A stretch of DNA of 6,937 nt. Origin: Candidatus Brocadiia bacterium. GTDB lineage: Bacteria > Planctomycetota > PUPC01 > DSUN01. This document shows, piece by piece, positions 1 to 5,814 of this stretch. The DNA is taken from positions 1 to 6,937 of the forward strand of contig JADHXT010000187.1 of NCBI GenBank assembly GCA_016782825.1, read 5' to 3'. Below the pieces are notes generated by a model. That model saw nothing but the letters and a program-made list of their open reading frames with translations, was not told where the DNA came from and made no database searches. The position numbers and the translations under genes were made by a program. Numbering within the stretch: position 1 is the stretch's first letter; each line of letters starts with the position of its first letter.

Positions 1-112
1 TCCCTGCCGAGAGGCACGCTTGTGTGCGGCGGGGCTTCCCGTGTGGGGGCTGTGAGAAACAGCCCCCGATGGCATGCAAGGCCGCAAGAAGCGTGCCGCG
101 AGCCGGCAGGGA
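1..112. ncRNA. Candidate structured RNA, class not identified; cut by the left window edge
   Basis: The stretch folds into coaxial perfect stems. Bases 1-9 pair with 104-112 (9 bp), 13-21 with 89-97 (9 bp), 25-30 with 81-86 (6 bp), and 45-53 with 59-67 (9 bp, closing a GAGAA loop). A small GGG-CTT-CCC hairpin (32-40) and the palindrome GCATGC (72-77) lie in the inner junction. Internal loops are small and asymmetric (3 x 6 and 3 x 2 nt). Four long perfect helices nested in 112 nt is far more order than coding or random DNA would show, so a functional RNA or mobile-element RNA is likely. The outer stem starts at base 1, so more sequence may lie outside. The strand is undecided because the pairing is symmetric. 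I considered an IscB-type omega RNA (HEARO), a group II intron fragment or another riboregulator, but recognised no diagnostic motif. No open frame here resembles a protein. Confidence 0.55.
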
Positions 113-209
113 CTGAATGGGGAGCGGATTGCCGGAGCGTCGGAAGCCACGCCCTGGGCATCACTTATGGAGTTAGCAAACCTGTCTGTCAAATGAGGCA
201 ACGAAGACG
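113..209. other. Intergenic stretch with no recognisable gene
   Basis: No protein gene is supported here. A 71-codon open frame crossing from 22 to 237 ends in an arginine-rich run and has no family resemblance. Weak local pairing exists, for example GCGT (137-140) with ACGC (149-152), so the folded RNA at 1-112 may continue into this part. No tRNA, promoter or terminator is convincing. Confidence 0.4.
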
Positions 210-272
210 CTCTCGAAGGAGAAGACCCCGTCGGTGAGGTCCGTCCTGTAACCGGGTTCGCCCCTTCGAGAG
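210..272. repeat. 10-bp perfect inverted repeat, 3' of asnB
   Basis: CTCTCGAAGG (210-219) is the exact reverse complement of CCTTCGAGAG (263-272), with 43 nt between. Inside the loop GACC (224-227) can pair with GGTC (238-241). It lies 78 nt past the asnB stop codon on the leftward transcript, so it could fold at the mRNA 3' end. No T-run follows on that strand, so an ordinary intrinsic terminator is not supported. Its right arm abuts or overlaps the REP-like element at 263-328. Confidence 0.5.
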
Positions 273-328
273 ATCCTCCGCTCCGCATCCCGCCGCGGCG
301 GCGGGCAGGCTTCGCTCAGGATGACCCG
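263..328. repeat. REP-like intergenic element with inserted GC palindrome
   Basis: ATCCT (273-277) and AGGAT (318-322) form the outer inverted repeat of a sequence of the general form GAGATCCT-cgct-...-cgctc-AGGATGAC. I recall this form as a recurring intergenic repeat in several environmental bacterial genomes, but cannot check that here. A 17-bp palindrome, CCCGCCGCGGCGGCGGG (289-305), sits in the middle, as if inserted into a compact hairpin. The element ends about 20 nt downstream of the asnB stop on the leftward strand. It may protect or end the asnB transcript, or be a passive repeat. There is no U-tract. Confidence 0.5.
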
Positions 329-349
329 TTGGGGAGGCCGACGGGCGCG

Positions 350-2290
350 TCAGCTCAGGAAGGCTCGGTGCCAGAGCTCGAAGTTGAGGAGCGCCCAGAG
401 CCGGCTGGCGTGGTCGGCGGTGCCGTCGAGGTGCTCGGCGACGAGTCGGCGGACGGCGTCGGGCTGGAAGTAGCCGCGGGCGAGGCTGTCGGGCGAGAGC
501 AGGTGGTCCTCGAGGTAGCCGCGCAGGTCGCCGCGGAGCCAGTGGGCGATGGGCACGCCGAAGCCCATCTTGCCCCGGCGACGAATCGCGTCGGGCAAGA
601 GGTCGGCGAAGGCGCGGCGGAGCAGCCACTTGAGCGAGGTGCCGAAGGTGCCGAGCTTGAGCGACGTGGGCAGCGAGAAGGCGAGGGCCATGACCTCGTG
701 GTCGAGGAAGGGCGAGCGGACCTCGAGCGAGTTGGCCATCGAGGCGATGTCGACCTTCACGAGGATGTCGTTGGGCAGGTAGGTGACGGCGTCGACGAGG
801 CTCGTGGCGGCCACGGGGTCGAGCTCGGCCACGCGGGCAAACTCGTCGGCGAGGTAGGCCTCGGCCTGTCGGTCGGGCAGGCGGGCGGCGAAGGCGTCGG
901 TGTAGAGGCCCTGCTTGTGCTCGCGACCGAAGTAGGCGATCCAGTTGACGTAGCGCTCGGCCTGCGGGTGGGGCAGCCCCTCGAGAAAGCGGCGGATGCG
1001 GCGGCCGACGGTCTTGGGCCGCGACGACGAGGGGATAAGCGGCACCAGGGTGTCGGCGAGGCCCTCCCAGGCCGAGCGGGCGATCTGGGGCACGCCGTCG
1101 TAGAGCGAGCCGGCCCACATGGCGAGGTAGCGCTGGTAGCCGGCAAACGCCTCGTCGCCGCCGTCGCCGCTCAGCGCCACGGTCACGTGCTCGCGGGTGC
1201 GTTGGCTGAGGTACCACGTCGGGATGGCCGAGGAGTCGGCGAAGGGCTCGCCGTAGTGACGCACGAGCTGCGGCAGGAGGTCGATGGCGTCGGGCTCGAC
1301 CTGGAACTCGCGGTGGTCGGTCCCGAACTTCCTGGCCGCGATGCGGGCGTAGTCGAGCTCGTCATACTTCCGCTCGCCGAAGCCGATCGAGAACGTCCGG
1401 ACCGGCGCCTTCGTCTCCTGGGCCATGAGTCCGACGACGATGGACGAGTCGATGCCGCCGCTGAGGAACGCCCCGAGCGGCACGTCGCTGATGAGCCGCA
1501 TGCGCACGGCTTCGGTCATCTGCTCACGAAGGGCCGACGCCGCATCGTCCACGCTCAGATCGCTGTCGGTCTGTTGAGGCAGCTCCCAGTATCGCTCGAG
1601 CCGCGTCTCTTCGGCGCTTACGGACAGGAAGTGGGCCGGCAGGAGCTTGCGGATACCCTGGTAGATGGTGAGGGGCGCGGGCACGTATTGGTAGGTGAGG
1701 TAGAGGTCGAGGGCCTCGGGGTCGAGCTCGCGGCTCACGTCGGGCGCGTCGACGAGGGCCTGAAGCTCGGAGGCGAAGAGGATTCGCGAGCCGTCGTCGT
1801 GGTAAACGAGCGGCTTCTGCCCGAGGCGGTCGCGCGCGAGGAGCAGGCGTCCCCCACGGTCGTCCCACAGGGCGAGGGCGAACATGCCGCGCAGGCGCCC
1901 GAGGCAGCCTTCGCCGTGCTCCTCGTAGAGATGGGGGATGACCTCGGTGTCGGAGCGGGTGCGGAAGTAGTGGCCCCTGGCGATCAGCCCGTCGCGCAGC
2001 TCGCGGAAGTTGTAGATCTCGCCGTTGCACACGGCCCACACCGAGCCGTCCTCGTTGGGCATGGGCTGGTGGCCGCCGAGGACGTCGATGATCGACAGCC
2101 GCGCCATGCCGAGGCCCGCGTTGCGAGGGGACGAGCCGTCGCCCGGCGCGTGATCGGGCTGATCGCCGCGCACATAGGTCCCCGCGTCATCGGGCCCGCG
2201 GTGGCGCAGCGCGTCGATCATGCGGGTGAGCCGGTCGCGGGAGACGGCCTGGGCGGGATCACGATGGACGATGCCGCAGATGCCGCACAT
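350..2290 (-). CDS. asnB: Asparagine synthetase B-type glutamine-dependent amidotransferase
   Basis: The 646-residue product has the full AsnB architecture. An N-terminal class II glutamine amidotransferase domain (about 1-215) frees ammonia from glutamine. A C-terminal AMP-forming synthetase domain (about 250-640) activates an aspartate-like carboxylate with ATP. The start is fixed at MCGICG because Cys2 must be the N-terminal nucleophile; an in-frame Met 29 codons upstream would add residues read from the E1 repeat. Visible motifs are RHRGPDD (29-35), RLSIID (64-69), NGEIYN (89-94), SDTE (113-116), the PPi-loop SGGIDSS (277-283), SGDGGDEAF (374-382) and KMGFGVP (574-580). No key residue is missing and the length is usual. 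Such proteins occur both as true asparagine synthetases and as amidotransferases in exopolysaccharide or cell-surface clusters. The nearby glycosidase-like and GT4 genes favour the second role, but the sequence does not decide. The ATG lies 11 nt from repeat E1 with only a weak GGA as ribosome site. Confidence 0.95.
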   Translation of the reverse strand: MCGICGIVHRDPAQAVSRDRLTRMIDALRHRGPDDAGTYVRGDQPDHAPGDGSSPRNAGLGMARLSIIDVLGGHQPMPNEDGSVWAVCNGEIYNFRELRDGLIARGHYFRTRSDTEVIPHLYEEHGEGCLGRLRGMFALALWDDRGGRLLLARDRLGQKPLVYHDDGSRILFASELQALVDAPDVSRELDPEALDLYLTYQYVPAPLTIYQGIRKLLPAHFLSVSAEETRLERYWELPQQTDSDLSVDDAASALREQMTEAVRMRLISDVPLGAFLSGGIDSSIVVGLMAQETKAPVRTFSIGFGERKYDELDYARIAARKFGTDHREFQVEPDAIDLLPQLVRHYGEPFADSSAIPTWYLSQRTREHVTVALSGDGGDEAFAGYQRYLAMWAGSLYDGVPQIARSAWEGLADTLVPLIPSSSRPKTVGRRIRRFLEGLPHPQAERYVNWIAYFGREHKQGLYTDAFAARLPDRQAEAYLADEFARVAELDPVAATSLVDAVTYLPNDILVKVDIASMANSLEVRSPFLDHEVMALAFSLPTSLKLGTFGTSLKWLLRRAFADLLPDAIRRRGKMGFGVPIAHWLRGDLRGYLEDHLLSPDSLARGYFQPDAVRRLVAEHLDGTADHASRLWALLNFELWHRAFLS

Positions 2291-2301
2291 GGGAATCCAG
2301 T

Positions 2302-2414
2302 CGTAATGCGTAATCCGTAATGCGTAACCAGAAGAGACGGATTCCGACAGTGCGCAACCACACGGGACGCGGGGCATCTTCCCTCGGGTTACGCATTACG
2401 GATTACGCATTACG
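2302..2414. repeat. Paired heptad-array element E1 (perfect 28-bp facing arms)
   Basis: The left arm (2302-2329) is four tandem 7-bp units: CGTAATG, CGTAATC, CGTAATG, CGTAACC. The right arm (2387-2414) is its exact reverse complement, 28 of 28. The 57-nt spacer (2330-2386) has no such repeats. The element fills the gap between the small membrane gene and asnB, both leftward. The membrane gene's TAA stop (2412-2410) is the first unit of the right arm, and the asnB ATG is 11 nt beyond the left arm. A transcript crossing both genes could fold a 28-bp hairpin with a large loop. I see no flanking target duplication and no transposase. It could be a MITE-like repeat, an mRNA-processing or stability hairpin, or a protein-binding site. 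E2 at 6564-6697 belongs to the same family. Confidence 0.9.
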
Positions 2415-2724
2415 CGCCGCCTTGCGCCGGCGGCTCCCAGGGGAGACGCGCCCGGCCCCCTTGCTCCTGCTCCTTGCGCTTTCGCTCCTCGGCCTCGCGC
2501 GCGAGGCGGTTGAAGGCCACCATGCGCCGCACGAAGACGACGAACATCAGGGCTAGCATGGCGTAGCTCAGCCACTTCCACCACGGCTCGTCCCACTGCA
2601 AGATGTAGGCCGGCCACAGCGACGCGATGGCTGCGAGGATCGCCGCCGTCTCCCAGATGGGGAACCGTCGTGTGGGTCTCGGGGCCTCGTCGGCCATGCG
2701 GGGGTCGCCTGAAGAGGGTTCCAT
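2410..2724 (-). CDS. Small two-helix membrane protein, function unknown
   Basis: The 104-residue product matches no family I recognise. A polar N-terminus (1-20, ending in TRR) precedes a first hydrophobic helix at about 21-42. A short tryptophan-rich turn (QWDEPWWKW, 43-51) follows, then a second helix at about 52-66. The tail (67-104) starts with RR, forms a charged helix rich in Arg, Glu and Lys (about 73-88), and ends in a Gly/Pro-rich stretch. Flanking positive charges suggest that both ends face the cytoplasm. Third-position G/C and the clear topology support a real gene. Met10 (start at 2697) is an alternative start; it would leave about a 29-nt leader from the candidate promoter at 2733-2761, whereas Met1 would be almost leaderless. 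It begins 44 nt after the glycosidase-like gene stop, and its TAA lies inside repeat E1. A link to its neighbours is unproven. Confidence 0.75.
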   Translation of the reverse strand: MEPSSGDPRMADEAPRPTRRFPIWETAAILAAIASLWPAYILQWDEPWWKWLSYAMLALMFVVFVRRMVAFNRLAREAEERKRKEQEQGGRARLPWEPPAQGGA

Positions 2725-2732
2725 CCCGGCCT

Positions 2733-2761
2733 AGTATACTGGGGAGCCGATGTGGGCGCAA
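2733..2761 (-). promoter_or_regulatory. Possible promoter for the small membrane gene
   Basis: Read leftward, TTGCGC (2761-2756) and TATACT (2738-2733) are 17 nt apart. The -10 box matches five of six consensus bases and is a rare AT-rich spot in GC-rich DNA; the -35 box matches only three. The predicted start near 2726 lies just before the first ATG. The -10 is part of the palindrome AGTATACT (2733-2740), so its direction is not certain. Read-through from the glycosidase-like gene is equally possible. Confidence 0.35.
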
Positions 2762-2780
2762 GACGGGGCTATTCGGCTCC
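2743..2780. repeat. 8-bp inverted repeat across the glycosidase-like gene stop codon
   Basis: GGAGCCGA (2743-2750) pairs perfectly with TCGGCTCC (2773-2780) around a 22-nt loop. The right arm encodes the last codons of the glycosidase-like gene and the loop contains its TAG stop. On the leftward transcript the hairpin is followed by CCAGTATACT, not a T-run, so it is at best a weak terminator or an mRNA 3'-end hairpin. Confidence 0.4.
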
Positions 2781-5732
2781 GAGGACCTTGACCTCGACGA
2801 TGTGGACGCCCTTGTTGAGGCTGTGGTAGAGCATGTTGACCCGCACGTAGCGCGCGAGGCGGGGCTCGAAGCGATGGAGGTCGCCCTTGGGGGTCGCAGG
2901 GCGCGCGTTCTTGCTCAGGTCGGCCACCTGCTCCCATCGCTTGCCGTCCTGCGAGACCTCCACGGTATAGCGATAGAAGCGTCCGCCACCCCAGTAGGGG
3001 AAGACGTGGACGCGGTCGATCCGCACGGGCTTTTCGAGGTCGATGCGCAGCCACTGGGGATAGGGGTCAGCCTGCCAGCTCGACCGCAGCTCCGAGGCGT
3101 TCCCGTCCACCGCCAGGGCGGTCGGATGCCCGGGAATCGACGCCGAGGCGGTGGCCGGCCTGCCGACGGTGATGCCGACGCTTCCCGGGCGTATGTCCCC
3201 ATGCCGCTTGACGAACTCCGCGCGCCGAGTGGCCGCGCTCCAAAGCTGCGGCGGCTTCACCGGATACGGCTTTCCGCCTTTGCGGGTGTAGTCGGCGAAT
3301 CGCCTGCCGTATTCCGTGCAGAACGCCCTGCGCACCAGATCGAAGCTCAACGGCTCGGCGGGATGATCCGCCTCGTCCGCGAGCAGGAACGGCTTGCCTG
3401 CGCGGGTGGGATCGTAGTTGCCGTCCTTCACGACGAAGTGGAACTCACTGCGGTAGCCTCTCAAGATGTCCTGGTAGTTGCTGTCATGGGCGCGCGGCCT
3501 CGGGTGCCATTTGATCGATGCCCTGGTCACGTCGGGGGAGAAGAAGAGCAGCCCGCCCTTCTCGAAGGCGCGGTCGGCATCGGACGTGAACGACCCGAGC
3601 TTGACGCAGTAGGGGATGCGAAGGACGAGATGGCGCGGGCGCCGATGGAAGTCCGTACCGAGCGTGAGCTCCGCCCCGTCCTCTGTGAACGACAGGGTGC
3701 TGGAGACGCTGCCCATCTCGGTCAGCGCGTTCCGGATCGCCACCCGCTTGCCGGCCTCGATCCAGGCCGGTGAGATCAGCGAGTAGAGGTAAAGGTCGCG
3801 GTCGTTCTCATCGATCCCCGCCCGTCCGCCGTATTCGCAGACCATCATGTTGCGAATGAAGAGCGCGGTCTTGGCCGCGGCCCAGGCATGCGGCGGCGGG
3901 CAGGACGCCCGTGGTGTGCGGTTGGACCAGGGGATCACCAGGTTCTCAAACCCCTCATGCGTCGAGCCGTTGTGCAGCAGGACGTGGTAGAGGTCCAGCA
4001 GCGCGTGCGTCTGGTCGCCGATCGCCCTGTACTGGTTCGCCTGGTTCAGCGTGATGTACTGATGAATGTGCATGCCGTTGCGGTACGTCATGCACCCTTC
4101 GCGGTACTTCCGTGCGCGGATCGTCGCCAGCGTGGTCGCCACGCGCGGGTCGTCGGGGCTCAGCAGCTCCGTCGGGTAGACCAGGAGGTTGTTCTCCCAA
4201 TCCTGGTTCGGGTACTCGTTGATCCATCCCTTGCGCCCCTGCACGTAGCCGGCTCGCCAGTCGTAGAGGCCCGATCGGACATAGCCCTCTTTCTGAAAGA
4301 CGTGATCGACCGCCTTGATGATCGCGTCGCGGTAAGTGGCTTCCGCCTGGGTCCACGCGTCGGCGTCCCTGGTCTCGCCGAGCAGTCGGGCCGCCCGGAT
4401 GGACGTCCGAAGCGCCAGCAGGGAGAAGAGGTTGTGGCAGGTGTGGTAGCCGGTCACCATCGGCGCGTCGTAGGGAATGGAGGATCGAATCAGGCCGTGC
4501 TTGTTGTGGGTCTTGTGGTCGTTGACGACAAACTCGGCGCCTTTGCGGATGTGGGGATAGACCTTGCGACCATACGCCTTGTCCCGAGTCGCGACCAGGT
4601 GGTACGCGAGGGCGAACAGTCCCTGCCCGTGGGAGGTGACGATCGTGTTGTTGCCGCGGTTGTGAACGTCGATGAACATGCCCGAGGGGTGCTGCTTGCG
4701 GATCAGCCAATCGACGTTCGGCTCGGCGAACTGGTGGAGGCCGGCGGTGTCGTAAGCCAGAAGCATGTCCATGTAGTCGTTCAGGAACAGCGCGTCGTAC
4801 GGCAGCCCGCTCCCCTGGCGATTCCGGCCGCCCTGGTTGCGGGTGGCCAGGATCAGGTGCACCAGGGCGGCCCGATAGGAGTCGTTGACCCGCTTCTCCG
4901 GGATCTCGAATCCACGATCGCCCAGCAGGGCTATCCAGTACCGGACCGTCTCGTCGAGCTTGCGCTGACAGTCGGCGGCCAACACTGCCGCGACGTGGTC
5001 CGGCCTTCCCACAGGCACTCGCGGCATCTTGAACGCCGTACTGAACGTCTCCCCAGGCTTGAGCGAGCGGCGGTAGACGCTCAGCCCGGTCGCGGCGCGA
5101 TCGGTGATGTGGTGGTCCATCGCGCGATAGGCGCCCCGGTAGGGCACGCTGGGCACAGCGTAGGTCTCCGCCCCCGGCGAAAACGCGTAGACCAGCCTGC
5201 CGTTGCGGGTCAGGCAGTTGTCGCTCATGGCAAAGCGCGTAGCCGGAGCAATGGGCTCGCGAGGCCCGCCCAGGCGGAAGTGCCCCGCGGACCCTCTCGC
5301 CGCCGCAGCAATGACACCTTCCGCCGGTGTGTCGCCGGGGTTCGCCATGGTCAGTCTGGCGAACTGGACCAGGTTCGCCCTGCCGAGCTCGGGCAACTCG
5401 GCGCTGAAGATCTCCAGACGATAGTCCACCCCGTCCTCTTTCCAGCCGTAGCCGACCACCGGGATCCAGCCGTCGAGAAACGTCTTGTTCCTGGCCATCA
5501 CGGGCTTGAGCGTCTTCCCGTAGAAGAAGGCCAGCTCCGCGTGTCGGGTGTAGATGGCGCCGTCGTAGGTGACCTGCACCGGCTCCGGGACAAAGGGCAT
5601 GCCGATCACGGTGGTCGACTGTGCCGCGTAGCACCACTCCCGACCCGGAGGGTCGATGGCAGGGTCGACCATGGCCGCGCCTCCTGCGCCGGCCGCGCTC
5701 AGGATCATGGCTATCGCCACGGGTCTGTTCAT
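2769..5732 (-). CDS. Exported six-hairpin-type glycosidase-like protein with C-terminal F5/8 type C domain
   Basis: The 987-residue protein starts with a short signal peptide (h-region VAIAMILSAAGAGGAA, 5-20; cleavage probably near 20-22), so it is predicted to be exported. Residues about 35-245 look beta-rich. About 255-670 is helical with features of an (alpha/alpha)6 toroid: LPYDALFLNDYMDMLLAYD (310-328), TSHGQGLFALAYH (366-378), HNGSTHEGFENLVIPW (587-602) and CPPPHAWAAAKTALFIRNMM (611-630). A beta-rich stretch (about 675-780) follows. Residues about 853-987 form a discoidin/CBM32-like domain: TALAVDGN (871-878), SSWQADPYPQWLRIDL (884-899), RIDRVHVFPYW (904-914), YTVEVSQDGKRWEQVA (922-937) and ARYVRVNM (960-967). 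This suggests hydrolysis or binding of a complex glycan outside the cytoplasm. I could not assign a CAZy family, substrate or catalytic acids. The start at 5732 is chosen for its GGAGG site and signal peptide; an ORF extending to 5867 would overlap truA. Confidence 0.85.
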   Translation of the reverse strand: MNRPVAIAMILSAAGAGGAAMVDPAIDPPGREWCYAAQSTTVIGMPFVPEPVQVTYDGAIYTRHAELAFFYGKTLKPVMARNKTFLDGWIPVVGYGWKEDGVDYRLEIFSAELPELGRANLVQFARLTMANPGDTPAEGVIAAAARGSAGHFRLGGPREPIAPATRFAMSDNCLTRNGRLVYAFSPGAETYAVPSVPYRGAYRAMDHHITDRAATGLSVYRRSLKPGETFSTAFKMPRVPVGRPDHVAAVLAADCQRKLDETVRYWIALLGDRGFEIPEKRVNDSYRAALVHLILATRNQGGRNRQGSGLPYDALFLNDYMDMLLAYDTAGLHQFAEPNVDWLIRKQHPSGMFIDVHNRGNNTIVTSHGQGLFALAYHLVATRDKAYGRKVYPHIRKGAEFVVNDHKTHNKHGLIRSSIPYDAPMVTGYHTCHNLFSLLALRTSIRAARLLGETRDADAWTQAEATYRDAIIKAVDHVFQKEGYVRSGLYDWRAGYVQGRKGWINEYPNQDWENNLLVYPTELLSPDDPRVATTLATIRARKYREGCMTYRNGMHIHQYITLNQANQYRAIGDQTHALLDLYHVLLHNGSTHEGFENLVIPWSNRTPRASCPPPHAWAAAKTALFIRNMMVCEYGGRAGIDENDRDLYLYSLISPAWIEAGKRVAIRNALTEMGSVSSTLSFTEDGAELTLGTDFHRRPRHLVLRIPYCVKLGSFTSDADRAFEKGGLLFFSPDVTRASIKWHPRPRAHDSNYQDILRGYRSEFHFVVKDGNYDPTRAGKPFLLADEADHPAEPLSFDLVRRAFCTEYGRRFADYTRKGGKPYPVKPPQLWSAATRRAEFVKRHGDIRPGSVGITVGRPATASASIPGHPTALAVDGNASELRSSWQADPYPQWLRIDLEKPVRIDRVHVFPYWGGGRFYRYTVEVSQDGKRWEQVADLSKNARPATPKGDLHRFEPRLARYVRVNMLYHSLNKGVHIVEVKVLGAE

Positions 5733-5736
5733 CGGG

Positions 5737-5741
5737 CCTCC
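5737..5741 (-). promoter_or_regulatory. Shine-Dalgarno site deciding the glycosidase-like gene start
   Basis: On the leftward strand GGAGG ends 4 nt before the ATG at 5732. It is the best ribosome site in the window. It supports MNRPVAIAM as the N-terminus over the upstream ATG codons of the same frame. Confidence 0.75.
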
Positions 5742-5757
5742 GTCTTCCTGCGGGGCC

Positions 5758-5786
5758 ATCGTAGCCGACAGCGGCAGCCTTGACAA
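5758..5786 (-). promoter_or_regulatory. Leftward sigma70-like promoter for the glycosidase-like gene
   Basis: Read leftward, TTGTCA (5786-5781; five of six consensus bases) is separated by 17 nt from TACGAT (5763-5758; four of six, including the key second A and last T). The predicted start near 5751 leaves a leader of about 19 nt holding the GGAGG ribosome site. The -35 box overlaps that of the rightward truA promoter within the palindrome CCTTGACAAGG (5778-5788). Confidence 0.55.
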
Positions 5787-5807
5787 GGGCGCGCCGCACA
5801 CTATGAT
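5780..5807 (+). promoter_or_regulatory. Rightward sigma70-like promoter for truA
   Basis: TTGACA (5780-5785) is a perfect -35 consensus. After 16 nt comes TATGAT (5802-5807), five of six for the -10. Such a match is unexpected by chance in DNA this GC-rich. Transcription would start at about 5813-5815, at or next to the truA ATG, leaving no leader. The spacer contains the palindrome GGCGCGCC (5788-5795), a possible operator or simply a GC-rich filler. Confidence 0.6.
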
Positions 5808-5814
5808 CGCCCGC

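Noticed and set aside
22..237. 71-codon plus-strand open frame near the left edge
   Set aside because: It runs through the folded RNA candidate, ends in an arginine run, and resembles no protein I know.
210..305. Rho-independent terminator for asnB
   Set aside because: Stems are present but no T-run follows either on the leftward strand.
329..2320. 663-codon plus-strand open frame opposite asnB
   Set aside because: It is the antisense shadow of a clear asnB gene in GC-rich DNA. Its protein is low-complexity (Val/Gly/Glu/Ala/Arg) with no domain motifs.
2291..2377. N-terminal extension of asnB to an upstream ATG
   Set aside because: It would bury the catalytic Cys2 behind 29 residues, several of them read from the E1 heptads (ALRITHYD).
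3888..5783. 631-codon plus-strand open frame opposite the glycosidase-like gene
   Set aside because: Antisense shadow with biased composition (Val, Arg, Gln, Asp) and no recognisable fold; the opposite strand encodes a signal peptide and a discoidin domain.
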